DNA of 64,000 bases from Diphasiastrum complanatum (GCA_029204225.1 CM055113.1:16809745-16873744); one strand, 5' to 3'; counted from the stretch's first letter, positions 22,400 to 34,439 are shown. Numbers and translations: made by a program. Notes: generated by a model not told the origin, from the sequence alone.

Positions 22400-25300
22400 A
22401 GATTAGGTTTCCTCCCTCAAAGAAAGTGTTGTAGGTGGACACCAATGCCACTCCCACCACCTGCCACCTACTACTACACATTAGGCATGTTGTGTGTCAC
22501 ACACTCCTCCACTCCGGCTTCTTTCTTGCGGAGCTAAATGCCGCTGTGAGTTGTGTGTGAGTGTGAGATGGATCACGGAAGTCTGACCATCTAGCACTTC
22601 ATCATCCCATTCTGAAATGTGAGCATGAGTGAGCTTGCAGTGTAACACACTAAGTTTGAGGCTTGCAAGAGGCTCTGGCAGTCAACGTAGACACGCATTC
22701 AACTCAACTTATATTCCTCGTTGTGGTTGAGGTTGCAAGTGCGGCCCCACCCTCATCCCCGATGCATAACACATGAACAAAATGGAGATATGATCGTGCC
22801 ACTTTTTAATCATTGTTGGATGCGGGTGGGGCCATATGGGCCTTCACCCTCAAGTCGTGGTCATTGATTAGTAAGAATAGGCTCATTCTCTTAAGTCTCT
22901 CGCTTTCAAGAGGCAACATGAAACATTCATTACCCACAGTTATACGCGATATACAAAACACCGTCCAAGGGTGGTGGTGGGAGCTCCCCCACCTCCCCCT
23001 TCTTCTCCTCATCTCTCATTGCCTTTCCATCGTTGAATGGAAGGGCCCAATGTTGCCACAACAGCGGCAGTGCAAAATTTTTCCACATCTATTTCAACAA
23101 CAAAAATATGAATTAACTTTGTTTTTTCTTTAGTATATTTGTGTTTTGGCTCAACGGAAACTTGAAGGAGAGCAAAAGAATATCTTATCTAGCACATCAC
23201 TTGCTCCAAGACAAACATGTGCATAAACAATAAGTCAAAGAAGTGATGATACAACTTACAATGAACCTTTACTCAACACAATAAGGCTGATTTAACATTG
23301 TCAAGCAAGTCCAAACGAGAACTTGTAAGTTTGTTATTTAACTGTATGGACCAAAAGAACCAATCCTCCTTTCCAGGACTACATTTGTGTGATGTTGCTT
23401 GGCCTAGGCTAGCCACATAAGGGCAAATCCATGGATTTTTTTGGAGCCTCCAATCTTACACCTCGATGCCACATTTCAAGTTGTTGCTTCGTCCCACCTT
23501 CACACTTATCAAACACGACAATAGCACAACCTCGACTACCTAGCAAGTGTTTTTCTCACAATACTTGCTCACATTAGTGAGTCAACAACCACCTTAAAAG
23601 TATTAAAGGTCAAACTCCACATATCAATTGCTTACAAGTCCTTTGGTGTAGTGAAGATGAATAACACTTGGAACTCAACCCATGTAGGCGCAAGCTTGAG
23701 AGCCAAAACAAAAATCTATTGTTATTATTACAAATGGGTGGACTAACATTGACTTTACTATTTTTTTTCTTGGTGGTACATGCTCCAAAAAAGAACACAT
23801 CTCAAATCATTATGGCATATACTCTTGATTGGACAAGCAATACCTAGATCATTGATGTGAAGTTTTAGTTTTGCTCTAAAAATAAAAGGCCATTCCACAT
23901 TAAGCCGAGCTTACTCACTTATATGAAGGCTTTTAATATTTTTTGTGAAGCCATAGTTTTTATTATCTTTTTGCACCCAAAAGAATCGACAATGCTATCA
24001 AATATTAAAAAATGTCCAAAGCAATTAAATTGTAGAAGTAAGAAGGCTTGTTAAAAAAGGATAAACTCAATAGTCGGGCCATTTGATGGACTTCAAATAG
24101 CTACTTAAAGACTCTATTGAGATGGTTGATGTGTGTGTGTGTCAAGAAACTCAACCCTGCACCAAACAACTAAATAAGTGCATCTTGTAGGGTGGTGGTG
24201 AGAGAGGAAAAGAAGAGAAGGCAAGATGTTGTAGGGTATTAGGATCTTGAGAATACAAAGTCCCATCTATCCACAGATACAAATTTTTCATTTCTTTAGT
24301 CCTATAACATAGGTGGTCCTCAACAGATATTGATGATCCTTTCTATAAAGGCACCAAGTTAATAGGAATCTCTAAATGGAGATGATACAAAGTCATCATT
24401 TCAAAAAGTACAAAATAAGTCACAAGTTTCAAAGTATTCAAAACAGAAATACTTTAAAAAACTATTTGAATGCAATAAACAAATATATTCTTACTTGATG
24501 TAACATCAACAATTTTTAATTGTACTTAAATCTAAGGTACCACCAAAGTTATGCTAACACTGAGCAGATCAGTTTTGATTGTTCTAATCCATGAACTATT
24601 AAGTCTTAAAAGCAAGAGATGCGAATTCCAAAGATGTCTTGTACAAATCTATAGATGAGTTTTGGACTTTTGAGCATGAAAAGTGCTCTTTCACCTCATA
24701 TTTGCCTTGCAAGTTGTATATCTTTCAACATTATAGTGATTTATAGGAATGAATTGCACAAAGTTTCATGTGTTTATAATAGCCCACAAGATAAGCCTTT
24801 GCTACCTCTTTCGAAGAGCTATAATTACATGGCTTTGGAATCGTAGGTCAATTGGATTCATAAGCTACTTAACTATAACATTTTCTAACCACCTTTTGGA
24901 GCTTGATCTTTTGAGACCATAATATACTATTGTATGAAACCCAGAATGGCAAGAAGAAAAATTTCCATACTTGAGAACAATATCCATCTTATATAGGATA
25001 ATATAATGCACGTGTATAATTTCTAGATGAAGATGCATTCACATTAGCTTTTGTTTATGAAATAGGATAATGTGTTGAGTTTCTATTCATTTACTTGGAA
25101 GTTAAGGGCGTGTACTCAAACACGATGAAGCGTAGCACTAGGAGAAAAGCTAAACCAGACAATTTTTTGAGTTTCCATCACTTCAATGAAAGTGAAGGCC
25201 TAATCAATTATGATGAAGTCTAGCATTAGGAGAAAAGTCAAAAAAATGAGAGTCTCAAGTTTAAACATACTCATAGATACAAAAGAGTAGCACATAAGAT

Positions 25301-26020
25301 TACGTAAATTTATAAATTGAGAAAGGTAGTTGGTGGCGAAAGTGCTCCAATAAAGATACATAAAAACAATACAAATTTCTTTATACCAAATTGTACAAAA
25401 ATCTAAAACAAGGACTATGTGCTCACCAATATGATAGGATATCATATTGACATGAACCAAGGATACATAATTTTTGACTTTATGGCATATACTCACATCA
25501 ATTTCATCATGCATATACATAATTTCTAAATTTATGGCATCCACCCACAATCTATAAAACCATAAATCATCATGAATATATGCTACAACATGCTTTATAC
25601 ATTAACCATATGACAAGTCTACTTGAAAACTTGTTGATACATAATATATTGGCCAAAAAATCCTATTTCTCTAAAGGTTTCACTCCTTGATGGTGGACTT
25701 ATGATATCCTCAAGATATTTAGAATAAAGGAAAATGAAACAAAATAAATGTTTTTTTATTTGACCACTTGATTTCTAAACGGTCAGATCTAACCAAATGA
25801 TTTGATTATACTCGTTATAGTTGCCCAAATTGCTCATAACTTAACTTCAATCATTGATGTGTATTTAGAAAAGAGTGAGAAAAAAAATGTTCCATACTTG
25901 AACTTGTGACATTTGAAATGTGGGATCAAAACAAGTTGATTACATTAAGTTTATATGAACTGCTTAATGTAGGCATATAGTTCAACTTTAGACGTTGGCG
26001 AGTAATTGTAAGGATGATGG
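22400..26020. other. intergenic region, no gene recognised
   Basis: AT-rich, with only short frames lacking domains. No LTR ends, primer sites or long repeats were recognised. The part next to 22400 is probably the S6K promoter region. Confidence 0.5.
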
Positions 26021-26052
26021 TGGTGGTGGTGGTGGTGGTGGTGTGTGTGTGT
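26018..26052. repeat. (GGT)n followed by (GT)n microsatellite
   Basis: About eight GGT units run into a short GT repeat. Confidence 0.9.
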
Positions 26053-26599
26053 TGATTTTTTTGGTATATCGGTTATTCAGCCCATTTATAGGATAGGAAT
26101 GAAATTGTTTCAGATTTTTCCTATTGTAATTAATTTTAAACATTTACTAATGTCGTTACGTCTTCTTAGTACCTTAGCTGAAATAGATTTTCAGGAAACT
26201 GAAAATTCTGAGGATGGAAGAGGAGTGGATATCAGAGGTAGTAAATATGATTGGGAAATGTATTTCGCAGTTAGGATTATGTTAAATTTTATAAATAATT
26301 GCTTAATACCAGATATCTCACAGACATTCTCACAAGGAAAGTTATTTTACTTGTGGAGAATTTAATTTATCTAGTGGATGCTATTCTACTACAGTTTATG
26401 GTCTGCAAATCTTGAGTACATTTTTTTTTCTTTTGATTGGATCTCCAGTTATCAAAGGGGACAGACAAATCTATTGAGATGAATGGGTGTTATTTTCTTG
26501 CATTTGATGCTAGAAACAGGAGCATTTAACTCAAAAGAGTATTTGAGATACTCATAGTTGAGTTTTAATCATTCCATATCTTAATGATTCTCCTAGAGA

Positions 26600-26829
26600 T
26601 TTGTCCACAACGTCATTTGTTAATATAGCGAGGCTAGAATGATGGTACACAACAGGTTTCCTTGGGAATATGCACCCGACATTCGACCCAATCCGTTCGC
26701 AATCCACAACGCGCAGCCAATTGTGGTCCCGTTTTGCCCACACCATTGCATAAACCCATCGAAAGATCCGTGATGTTGATGATGCGAAGGGCAAACAACT
26801 AGATCAGGCTCCCTGAAGCGTATCTCCAC
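26600..26829 (-). other. coding-like fragment, family not recognised
   Basis: The minus strand reads MEIRFREPDLVVCPSHHQHH, then GSFDGFMQWCGQNGTTIG and GLGRMSGAYSQGNLLCT. It is rich in Cys, His, Trp and Gly and looks like real, conserved protein rather than random translation. It ends in stops within 70 codons. I cannot assign a family; it may be an isolated exon or captured gene fragment. Confidence 0.35.
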
Positions 26830-27410
26830 ATTTGGTTTTTTTTTTTTTTAAATCAATACAAAAAAGAAAACAAGAAGTCCATAAAAACTATCAATGGACT
26901 CACCTTATTTTTCTTTTTTTTCATGTTACTTTTTCTTTTTCTTATTTTTGTGTGTTCTTTTTACTATTTATTTATTTATTTCCCTTATCTATCTGTACAT
27001 ACACCTTCTCTGTTTTCCCCCCTCTACAGCTCAATTTTGTTGCCAAAATTTTTTCTCACAATTTTCGTTGAGTCTCCTCCCCCTCTTGTCTATACCCCTT
27101 TTTTCGCCCTCTTTCGCCACGGCCTCACATCGCCACTACCCCACGCATGCCAACGCCAAAGACATATGCAGGTGCCAAGGGATTGTCACCAAAATCGGAG
27201 TGGGGGCATGTTAGAAGATTCTGGTGAAAATTCTTGTAACGGATTCCAGATGCTGAACATGCCTAAAGAATATCAAGTGAAGGAATCACAAAAACACAAG
27301 AAGCAAATATCCACACAACATACAAAGGAGGTCGCGCGGACAAAACAAATTCGCATGGATATAGTGTTGGAAGAGGTGTGTGAAAAGAAAGGATCGATTA
27401 GAACTGAATA
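26830..27410. other. T-rich low-complexity stretch
   Basis: Pyrimidine-rich sequence gives hydrophobic translations rich in Phe and Leu that are compositional artefacts. No gene is supported. Confidence 0.5.
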
Positions 27411-27660
27411 AAAAAAATTCGAACGACAAAAATTAAAACTTATTGTGCGCAGCAGAATAAACTATCTTCCTCTTTCTCTATGCATGACTACGCCTATCAA
27501 TTTCGAACAAAACAATAGTGATAGAAATCACATTCGATCTTATAGTAACTAATTTTGAGATCATTAGTACTACATTGATTACGTAGCCAAACATTAAAAC
27601 ATTGAATTATCAGACAAATAATAAGAGATTATCAGTTACAAAGGCATTATAGAGCTTTTA
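27411..27660 (-). repeat. LTR fragment, CATGACTACGCCTATCA family, copy B
   Basis: This stretch closely follows copy A: 'GCAGAATAAACTATCTTC', CATGACTACGCCTATCAATT, 'AACAATAGTGATAGAAATCA' and 'ACGTAGCCAAACATTAAAAC'. Only the part around the conserved block is kept; similarity fades after about 27640. Orientation is the same as copies A and C. Confidence 0.65.
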
Positions 27661-28571
27661 CTAGTTATATATGCACACATGTATTGTTCTACTTCTAAAA
27701 TAAGACACGATTAGGTTGTAAAATGAATAAAACAAGAAGATAGCTGGCGAGCTCTTGGAAAGCATGGATATGCTCAAGAGTTACAAAAACTGTACATCAC
27801 CTGTTCCTCATACGACAAGTGCAGGTATCAATATGGCATGGATTTTTTCCTATACTTATGTACTAATCCATACTACCCCTTGTTTGTGATTTGTAATCTA
27901 TCTAGTACAGCTAGATTTCAATACATAATGAATGATCTAGTATAAAGATAATGACCAATACCAATATATTGATCAGAATGGCAGAAGCCCTAATACGGTG
28001 AGGACATGGTTTGCAAAGCCTATCGATATAAAAAACATTTCGTAGGGAAGACTGGACTATATAATTTCATGGTTATTGCATGTTGCAAGTTGCTGGACTT
28101 ATTTTGTACATGGATAACAACTGACATTCAGCGTTGACACTTGTGCTAACTTGCGCAGTTTTGTGTGGTGGGATGGTGGCAGGTACCAACCGGATGTCTT
28201 GAAATAGGTTTTGATTTAGGGTGCTTTATGAGTATTGTATACTTTTCAACTATGTTTTTCCTTGTTGGTTTTAAAAAGGTTTGGTTTTGTTAATCTCTCT
28301 TTGTGCAACCTTGAGGTGTAAATCCAACCATCCTTTGGTCGGAATAGTACCAAATCCTTTACCTTACTTCGATTCATGAGCTAACAAAGACCTTATTTGT
28401 CATGTTTTTAGTCCTCAAGCTGGTTTCAGGATGTTCTAGACCTTGGTTATAGGGAGCCCCTTCCTCCTCCTAATCTATTCATTTAGACCTTGATATGTTA
28501 TATGGAAAAAGCTGTTATGTTGCATAGTTTTATCATTGAGACTGATCGTTCTGAAAAATTGTCAGCTAGTT

Positions 28572-29196
28572 TGTTGGTTTATTGGATTTTTAGAGGCCAA
28601 AATGAAATATCAACTTAGAGATAGCTTTATATTTGTTAATAAATGCCTAAATAGTGTTTGCATATTTTTGGCAAGTAGATAAGTGGATGAGGTCAGATTT
28701 GGACCCATTCTAATTGGATAATTTTGGTACATTGCATCTAGACTAGTATTTTTGAGTTTTCGATAAAGTATCTAGAAGTTTCCAAATTAGGTCAAATTTG
28801 AGCCAAGTGGCCAAATGACATTTTAGAAGCTATAAATAGTTGTACATGTGTGGAGAAATAAGCATCAAAGTTTTTCTCTTTCTAAAGAATTCATCTCTTG
28901 TGTTTGTATGTCCATCTCACATGTGTTTCTCTCTTGATATCGCAAGTTTCTATGTATAGAATGTGATTTTATGATAGATCTTGATTCCACATGTGTGAAG
29001 GACAGTACCTTATTGTTGTTGTACGAACAAGGATAGTTTCATACTATAATTTCATGCTTATGATCAGATCTTAGTGATTTATGCAATTCTAGCATGCTAA
29101 AATTGATGATTTCTATCTTGTAGATAAAACTATATGTGCGTCCAAATTTGGCCAAGATATTGTTGATCCACCAAATGTGTTCTGGATCTGTATTTT
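28572..29196 (+). repeat. plus-oriented LTR ending at a primer-binding site
   Basis: A TATA-like GCTATAAATAG (about 28829-28839) and a downstream T-rich region fit LTR promoter organisation. The right end ...TTTTTCA is followed by AATGGTATCAAAGC (29198-29211), a tRNA primer-binding-like site on the plus strand. The left end at TGTTGG (28572) is a guess. Confidence 0.5.
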
Positions 29197-29197
29197 T

Positions 29198-29212
29198 CAA
29201 ATGGTATCAAAG
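29198..29212 (+). other. primer-binding-like site (plus strand)
   Basis: AATGGTATCAAAGCAATTTG resembles the TGGTATCAGAGC initiator-tRNA site. The expected gag does not follow; instead the integrase of a minus-strand copia begins within about 20 bp. Confidence 0.55.
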
Positions 29213-29224
29213 CAATTTGTAGGC

Positions 29225-30253
29225 CAAATTTGGTGTTTATGCCAAAACTAGAGGTTGATTTGAGGGCGCCATAATTTTTGTTAAGGCAATACTCCTTGAA
29301 TTCAGTGGAGATATATTGTCCCCCGTTGTTGCACCTCAGTGCTTTGATCTGTTTGACAGTTTGATTTTCTGCATGCTCTTTGAATTGTCTAAACTTAATG
29401 AAAGCCTCCGATTTTTGCTTAATGAAGTAAACAACTGTTCTTCTAAAAAATTCGTCAATAAAGGTAATGAAATACTTTGCATCTAGCAATGATGGAGTTT
29501 GCATAGGTCCACATATATCTGAATGAACAACATCTAACAAACTTTTTGTTGCATGTCTATGACTCAATCTAAAAGGAATCCTGGTCTGCTTTCCAAGGAT
29601 GCAGCTATGGCAGACAGGGAGATCAACTTTGCCAAAAGGATAGTCAAGATCAAGTGCAAGGGATTGTCTGGACATGTTCGAAACAGATGCATAATTCAAG
29701 TGTCCTAAGTGATGATGTCATAGTAATGCTTTATTGACAAGACCAGAGATTTTCAAGACTTGACTAGAATCAGAATAACAATGTGCCAATCTATATAAGT
29801 ATCCATGCCTCTTGCCGAGTGCAAGGGTCTTATTATTCCTATCGATAATTTTGCATTGATCAGACTCAAACTCCACCTTATGACCTAAATCTGTAGTTCT
29901 ATTTATTGATAACATATTTGTAGAGAGTTTTAGGAACATACGAGAATAGTAGTTTGAATTGATCATGTTGGAATCTTAATCTTACAGTACCTTCACCTTC
30001 GAGTGCTATCATCACCAAGATAAACATACTTCTTTGTGCTGTAAGGAGTATAGGAATGGAAAATCTCACGAAGATTGGTCATATGTTGAGTAGCTCCAGA
30101 ATCTAGAAACCACGAATCATCCGAATTCGCGTATTTGTCTTTGACCATAAAAGCGCCTTCGTCCATTTTGACTTTAGGAGATGTAACTGTATTTGCTTGT
30201 TGATCATGTTGTTTGGCTGCATTCTTTGAGAATTCGGCTATCCTGGATCTCAA
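29225..30253 (-). mobile_element. copia protease, GAG-preintegrase and N-terminal integrase
   Basis: In minus-strand order: DSWFLDSGATQHMTNLREIF (protease active site DSG), then LALGKRHGYLYRLAHC and HHLGHLNYASVSNMS (GAG-preintegrase), CHSCILGKQTR (zinc-binding part of integrase), HSDICGPMQTPSLLDAKYF and ALRCNNGGQYISTEF (integrase core with D,D region). Frameshifts and stops separate three open stretches. The frame decays near 29225 where the plus-strand LTR and primer site end. It directly follows, in the same orientation, a reverse-transcriptase piece, which is the wrong order for a single intact element. Confidence 0.9.
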
Positions 30254-30254
30254 T

Positions 30255-31110
30255 GGGTTGGATCCATATCAGGCATCTTGTATTCCTAGGCTAGCATGCA
30301 TTTTGTATCCTCCAAAAGATTCAAATTGTTATTAAACAGTAACGTATCATCTACATATAAAGTGATGATTATGAAGGAAGTCAAAACATAGTTGAAATAG
30401 ACATTCGAGTCTGCTGAGTTTGAAATAAAATCATTCTTGATTAGAAATGCATTTATCTTTTGAAACCAGACTCTGTTTCAGACCATACAAATCCTTCTGG
30501 ATTTTGTAAACTAGATGCTCCTTACCCTTGAGCTCGTATCCCTCTGGTTGTGTCATGTACATGTCCTCTTCAATAGTCATATTTAGAAAAGCTGTTTGGA
30601 GGTCCATTTGGTGGACTTCGAGATCGGTTGCAACTGCATAAGAGAGTAATAGTCAAATTGAAGTATGTTTAACAACATGGCTAAAAGTTTTTGAATCTAG
30701 ATATGGAATCTATGAAAAACCTTTGGTGACCAGTCTAGCCTTGTATCAAATAAGTTTTCATTCAACATCATACTTTGGTTTGAATATCCATTTGCATCAT
30801 AATCGGATTTTGATCCTTTGGTAGCTCCGTTACAATCCATGTCTAATTCTCAATTTGAGAATCGAATTATGTGTCCATTGCGGCTTTCCATTGATCAACA
30901 TCTCAAGTTGACATTGCCTTTGATATAGTGCATGGTTCTTGTTGCACAAAATAGCAGGCTGGATCATCCATAAATCGGGATGGAGGCTGTCTGGATCAAT
31001 TCAATTTTCTAGGTTGAATTTCGATCCTCTAATGTGATTCGACTCATTGAAGATTTGACTCACTGTCCGAGTCTTTATCAATTTTCTGATGTTCGATCTT
31101 GAGTTCGAAG
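30255..31110 (-). mobile_element. copia reverse transcriptase fragment, decayed
   Basis: The minus strand encodes VHQMDLQTAFLNMTIEEDMY, then TQPEGYELKGKEHLVYKIQK and DLYGLKQS, matching the copia reverse transcriptase finger and palm. The D-D catalytic part near 30340-30380 is only partly readable, and RNase H is missing. It ends at about 30255, where protease coding of the same or a related element starts. Confidence 0.85.
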
Positions 31111-31166
31111 CTGGTTTCAACTCTGGGATCGGAATTTGCTAGAGCTTTTCCCTTATGGTCGAAGAA

Positions 31167-31342
31167 CTAATCTTCCACAAAAATGACATCTTTACTTGTG
31201 AATGATTTACGTGTGTTCTGATTGTAGAGCTTGTATGCCTTGTGGTATGTAGAATAGCCAATGAAAATTGCTTTTCTGCTAGTATCGTCTAGCTTCTTTC
31301 TTAAATCAACAGGGATCTGGGAGTAAGCAATGCATCCAAAAA
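31167..31342 (-). mobile_element. copia integrase C-terminal fragment
   Basis: FGCIAYSQIPVDLRKKLDDT and KAIFIGYSTYHKAYKLYN are the conserved copia integrase C-terminal segment. The coding continues on the far side of the solo LTR at 31343-32411. Confidence 0.88.
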
Positions 31343-32411
31343 TGTTGGAGAGAGAGAGGGAGGGACGAGAGGAGTGTTGTGTGTGAGAAACAAACAATTA
31401 GCTCTAAAAGAAAGACGAACACGAACGAGAAACGAAACACGAATGAGAAATGAACTCGAACGGAAAGTGTTCGTGCGCAGTGGAACGAGCTATACGACTC
31501 TCTCCGTAAGCATGACTACGCCTATCAGAACGAACAGAGCGTTAGTGATGGAAATCACAGTCATTCTTGATTACGTAGCCAAACATTGAAAAATGAAGCA
31601 CCAGAAGGATAATTTGTCGCGAACAGCAAGACAAATTATGTGTCGTGAATGATTCGCAAAGAGTTAGACTTGGCTCGACTGATAATTAGTCACGAATTAT
31701 TCGCGAAAGACAAGACTAAATGCTAGTCGTTTATTACCAGAATGAGTAACTAGAAAAGTCAAACAAAATGAATGATAAGCATAGCAATATTAACACAGAT
31801 CTGAACACAGAACAAAGAACTGTTATCAGATTAAGTATATCAACTATACATGTCAATAATCCATAAGAGCACAAGATAATAGCGGACGAAACTGCGTGCT
31901 CCACGAAGCTTCTTTCAATCTGGAAAAGGGAATAAAGCCTTACTACTAACTATAAAGAATCAATGCATAGGGCATCTACTTAGTCTATATCTCTGATGAG
32001 CTTCTGATACTAATTTACATACACTCTCCTCTTCACATCTTCAATCGTCCGAACTGAATGCTCAAAATGGTATTCAGTATATATACATAATGTTATAGGT
32101 GTGCAGATGAAGAAAGTATAGGGTGGATGTGTTGTCTGTAAAAGATCATGGGTGGCTGCAGTCGTTGTCAAGTCTGTTAGCGCAGCTGCATGGGGTGAGC
32201 GTGAAAAGGATGCGACGTCAGCCTTTGCTGAGGTGAACGTTGGTTGTCACCCGAACACGTGAAACACAGTGTCGCGATTCTTTCATCTTTTCTTCGCCTG
32301 TGAGAATTTGCATGTTAATATGCAGACTACGCGACAACGCAAGTAAATATGCAGCATGAATGGAGGCAGATTAAAATGGGATTTAGGAGAGTACAGGAAA
32401 TAAATCCAACA
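31343..32411 (-). repeat. solo LTR, CATGACTACGCCTATCA family, copy C, with target duplication
   Basis: On the plus strand it starts TGTTGG (31343) and ends CCAACA (32411), perfect short inverted termini. It is flanked by AAAAA on both sides (31338-31342 and 32412-32416), consistent with a 5-bp target duplication, although a homopolymer is weak proof. It splits copia integrase coding: the frame before it (SSFF-like) joins FGCIAYSQ after it. It contains the CATGACTACGCCTATCA block (about 31509) and a TATA-like GTATATATACTG on the minus strand near 32080. Length 1069 bp; no internal domain, hence solo LTR. Confidence 0.78.
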
Positions 32412-32860
32412 AAAAACTCGAAGCTTGAGTGAGGGTTTCGATCATGTTCATACCTCACAAGGGGATTTTTTCATTTAGAGCTTTTGTAATGGATTGAAGA
32501 TAGGAAGCAGTCGTAATAGCTTCTACCCATAATTTCTTTGGTGCTCCATCAAATTTTTAAATGAGTTGAGATGGTTCGAAACACTGTCTACATCAGACAT
32601 TCTTGATGTAAAAAATTTCTTCCTGAAATGTAACTTGGATGTAACATCCCTGATATCATAGAGGGTTGCTAGGATGTCCCAAGCATCCTTAGGGTCTAAG
32701 CAGCTCAAATATGGCTAATTTGAGAGTCTTTAATGTTCAGAGTAATCAAGGCAAATGCCTTGCCATCCCTCTATTTCCATTTGGTGATGCCGGTTGCATC
32801 GACCTCAAGCTTGACCTCTGTGCCATCAACAATGTCCCACAGTTCTTTGGCAAGCAATAT
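32412..32860 (-). mobile_element. copia gag middle part joined to integrase remnant
   Basis: ELWDIVDGTEVKLEVDATGI and CLDPKDAWDILATLYD are copia gag (UBN2-type) on the minus strand. From about 32519 the text passes directly to an integrase-like EAITTASYLQ..TKALNEKIP. Protease and the N-terminal integrase that should lie between are missing here. Confidence 0.8.
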
Positions 32861-33670
32861 TGTTAAATTCACATGTGTGGAGTGTCCTTTGAGTGTGATA
32901 ATGATCTCCTAAGTGATGTGCTTGCATATAGATCAAGCCTAGATTGATAATCAAGATCTATCTCAATTTTCTAAGGCAAAGACACACTACAACATGCATA
33001 CAATCATCAAGCAAGTACATATACACGTGTGGGAAGTGTACTTGAAAAAAAAAACTAAGTATAAAAAGTGCTAGCTCTCGGATAGAAAGAGAATGCAACA
33101 AACAAGCCTCGGGCAGAGAGAGAATCCACCAATGACTAGAAACTCACAATCTGAAATTGATCTCAAAAAACTTAGTACATAATGAGGGAAATCATCATAC
33201 TAGTAGTAACTCGTGGTAGTCCATGCTCAATTCCTTTTGGACCCCATCTCTACAACCTCTTACATCCTATTGGATGAGTTATGCATCCGCCTCACAATTC
33301 TATTGGACCCTTCTCATGAAAATATCACTTGTGATTGGACCCCTTGATTCTTGCCAACACTTGAAGTGTGTCACTCATCAAATTACATCTACACACGTGT
33401 CACAAGCCTAACTAGCTCGAGTTTGCATCATATCCTACTTTTGGCCAAATGATGGCTTTACATGTGGAATTGACCAATTTGCCTTCTAAGCCAAAAATGG
33501 CCCTATCAAATTTCTACACCTAGATGCTTGATACAAATTTTTCTATCAAACTCCTAAAGTCAACATGACTAACTATTTTCCACACGTGGAAACATGCTCC
33601 ACACGTGTGAGATTTACTCTCATACAAGAAAATATAAAGTAGCCAAGTTAGATTTTGATAATTTTCAACA
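32861..33670 (-). repeat. LTR-like insertion inside copia gag
   Basis: It starts TGTTAAATTC and ends ATTTTCAACA on the plus strand, so it has TG..CA ends and short inverted termini. It separates gag N-terminus (33671-33836) from gag middle (32520-32860), which would read on through the ...MKVVLL/AKELWDIV junction if it were removed. A short TATTG-like duplication is seen at both sides but is imperfect. Only LTR-like, non-coding sequence lies inside. Confidence 0.6.
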
Positions 33671-33836
33671 ATACGACTTTCATCTTGAACTTCCAAAGAT
33701 GATAGTTCTCTCCATTGAGTTTGTCAATCAGAGATGAACTAGAAGACGGATCCATTCTGGTGAAGAGAGTGAGATTGCTGGTAGAAACTAGCTGCGCACT
33801 TTCAAAATGATGTCTTGGTTGAAACAAGACTAACAA
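33671..33836 (-). mobile_element. copia gag N-terminus
   Basis: An open frame with DKLNGENYHLWKFKMKVVLL is the standard N-terminal gag motif of plant copia elements. Its start lies about 25-35 bp after the primer-binding site at 33861-33873, in the correct order. Confidence 0.85.
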
Positions 33837-33860
33837 CCTGCATGGAAATGTTGCACCATC

Positions 33861-33873
33861 GGCTCTGATACCA
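33861..33873 (-). other. tRNA-iMet primer-binding site (minus strand)
   Basis: GGCTCTGATACCA is the exact reverse complement of TGGTATCAGAGCC, the copia minus-strand primer site. It marks the end of the 5' LTR and the start of the internal region of the minus-strand element. Confidence 0.85.
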
Positions 33874-33879
33874 AATCGG

Positions 33880-34270
33880 TGGTTGTATCAGAAACGAGTT
33901 CCGACAGAAGATTGGAACTTAGTATCTCAATAGGAATCGAAAATCGGTTCCAAGATAGAGGTCCAAAATCGAAATCTGCATCGAGAGATACTACCAATGG
34001 AAACTTACAACGGATAGTTGTGGATCAGAAGTGTGTCAGCATAGCATCAAGAATCAAGATGTAATATAGTCTGTAATGATGCGCAAATGAACAAATCAGT
34101 AGTGTGTGTGGACAAATTGAACTCTTTTATTAATCAAAAATATAGTACATGAGCGTGAATTAGTGCGCACAAAAATGCGGAGCTTCAGTCGCTCAATCGT
34201 TACTAGATGGATTCTGCCTTCTGTCTTGAAAAAATCTCAGACTAGAATGCAGACTACAAACTACTTGATT
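33880..34270 (-). repeat. 5' LTR of the minus-strand copia
   Basis: The sequence precedes the primer-binding site on the minus strand. It includes an AATAAAAGAG stretch (minus) that would suit polyadenylation. The outer end near the poly-T/A run at 34267-34280 is uncertain. Confidence 0.5.
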
Positions 34271-34439
34271 GCGTTTTTTTTTTTTTTGTAGTATAAGTAT
34301 GTACGCATTTCAGGATGCTCATTACCGAATGGATTTGGACCTGAGCATTAAAATCCAACAAGGCAAGGGTAAAGTTCCATGCGAACATTCGACACCACAT
34401 GCCACCCCGACACAACAAATCGAGCCTCTGGCTCAAGCG

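Noticed and set aside
22157-22400. Open frames of Arg-Glu or Ser-Leu repeats over (CT)n tracts, also at 8676-8933, 40753-41056, 45074-45355 and 56294-56582
   Set aside because: They are translations of dinucleotide microsatellites and have no coding support.
26832-27411. Hydrophobic frame of up to 162 codons that could be taken for a membrane protein
   Set aside because: The sequence is T-rich low complexity; overlapping frames are all hydrophobic and no domain or start context stands out.
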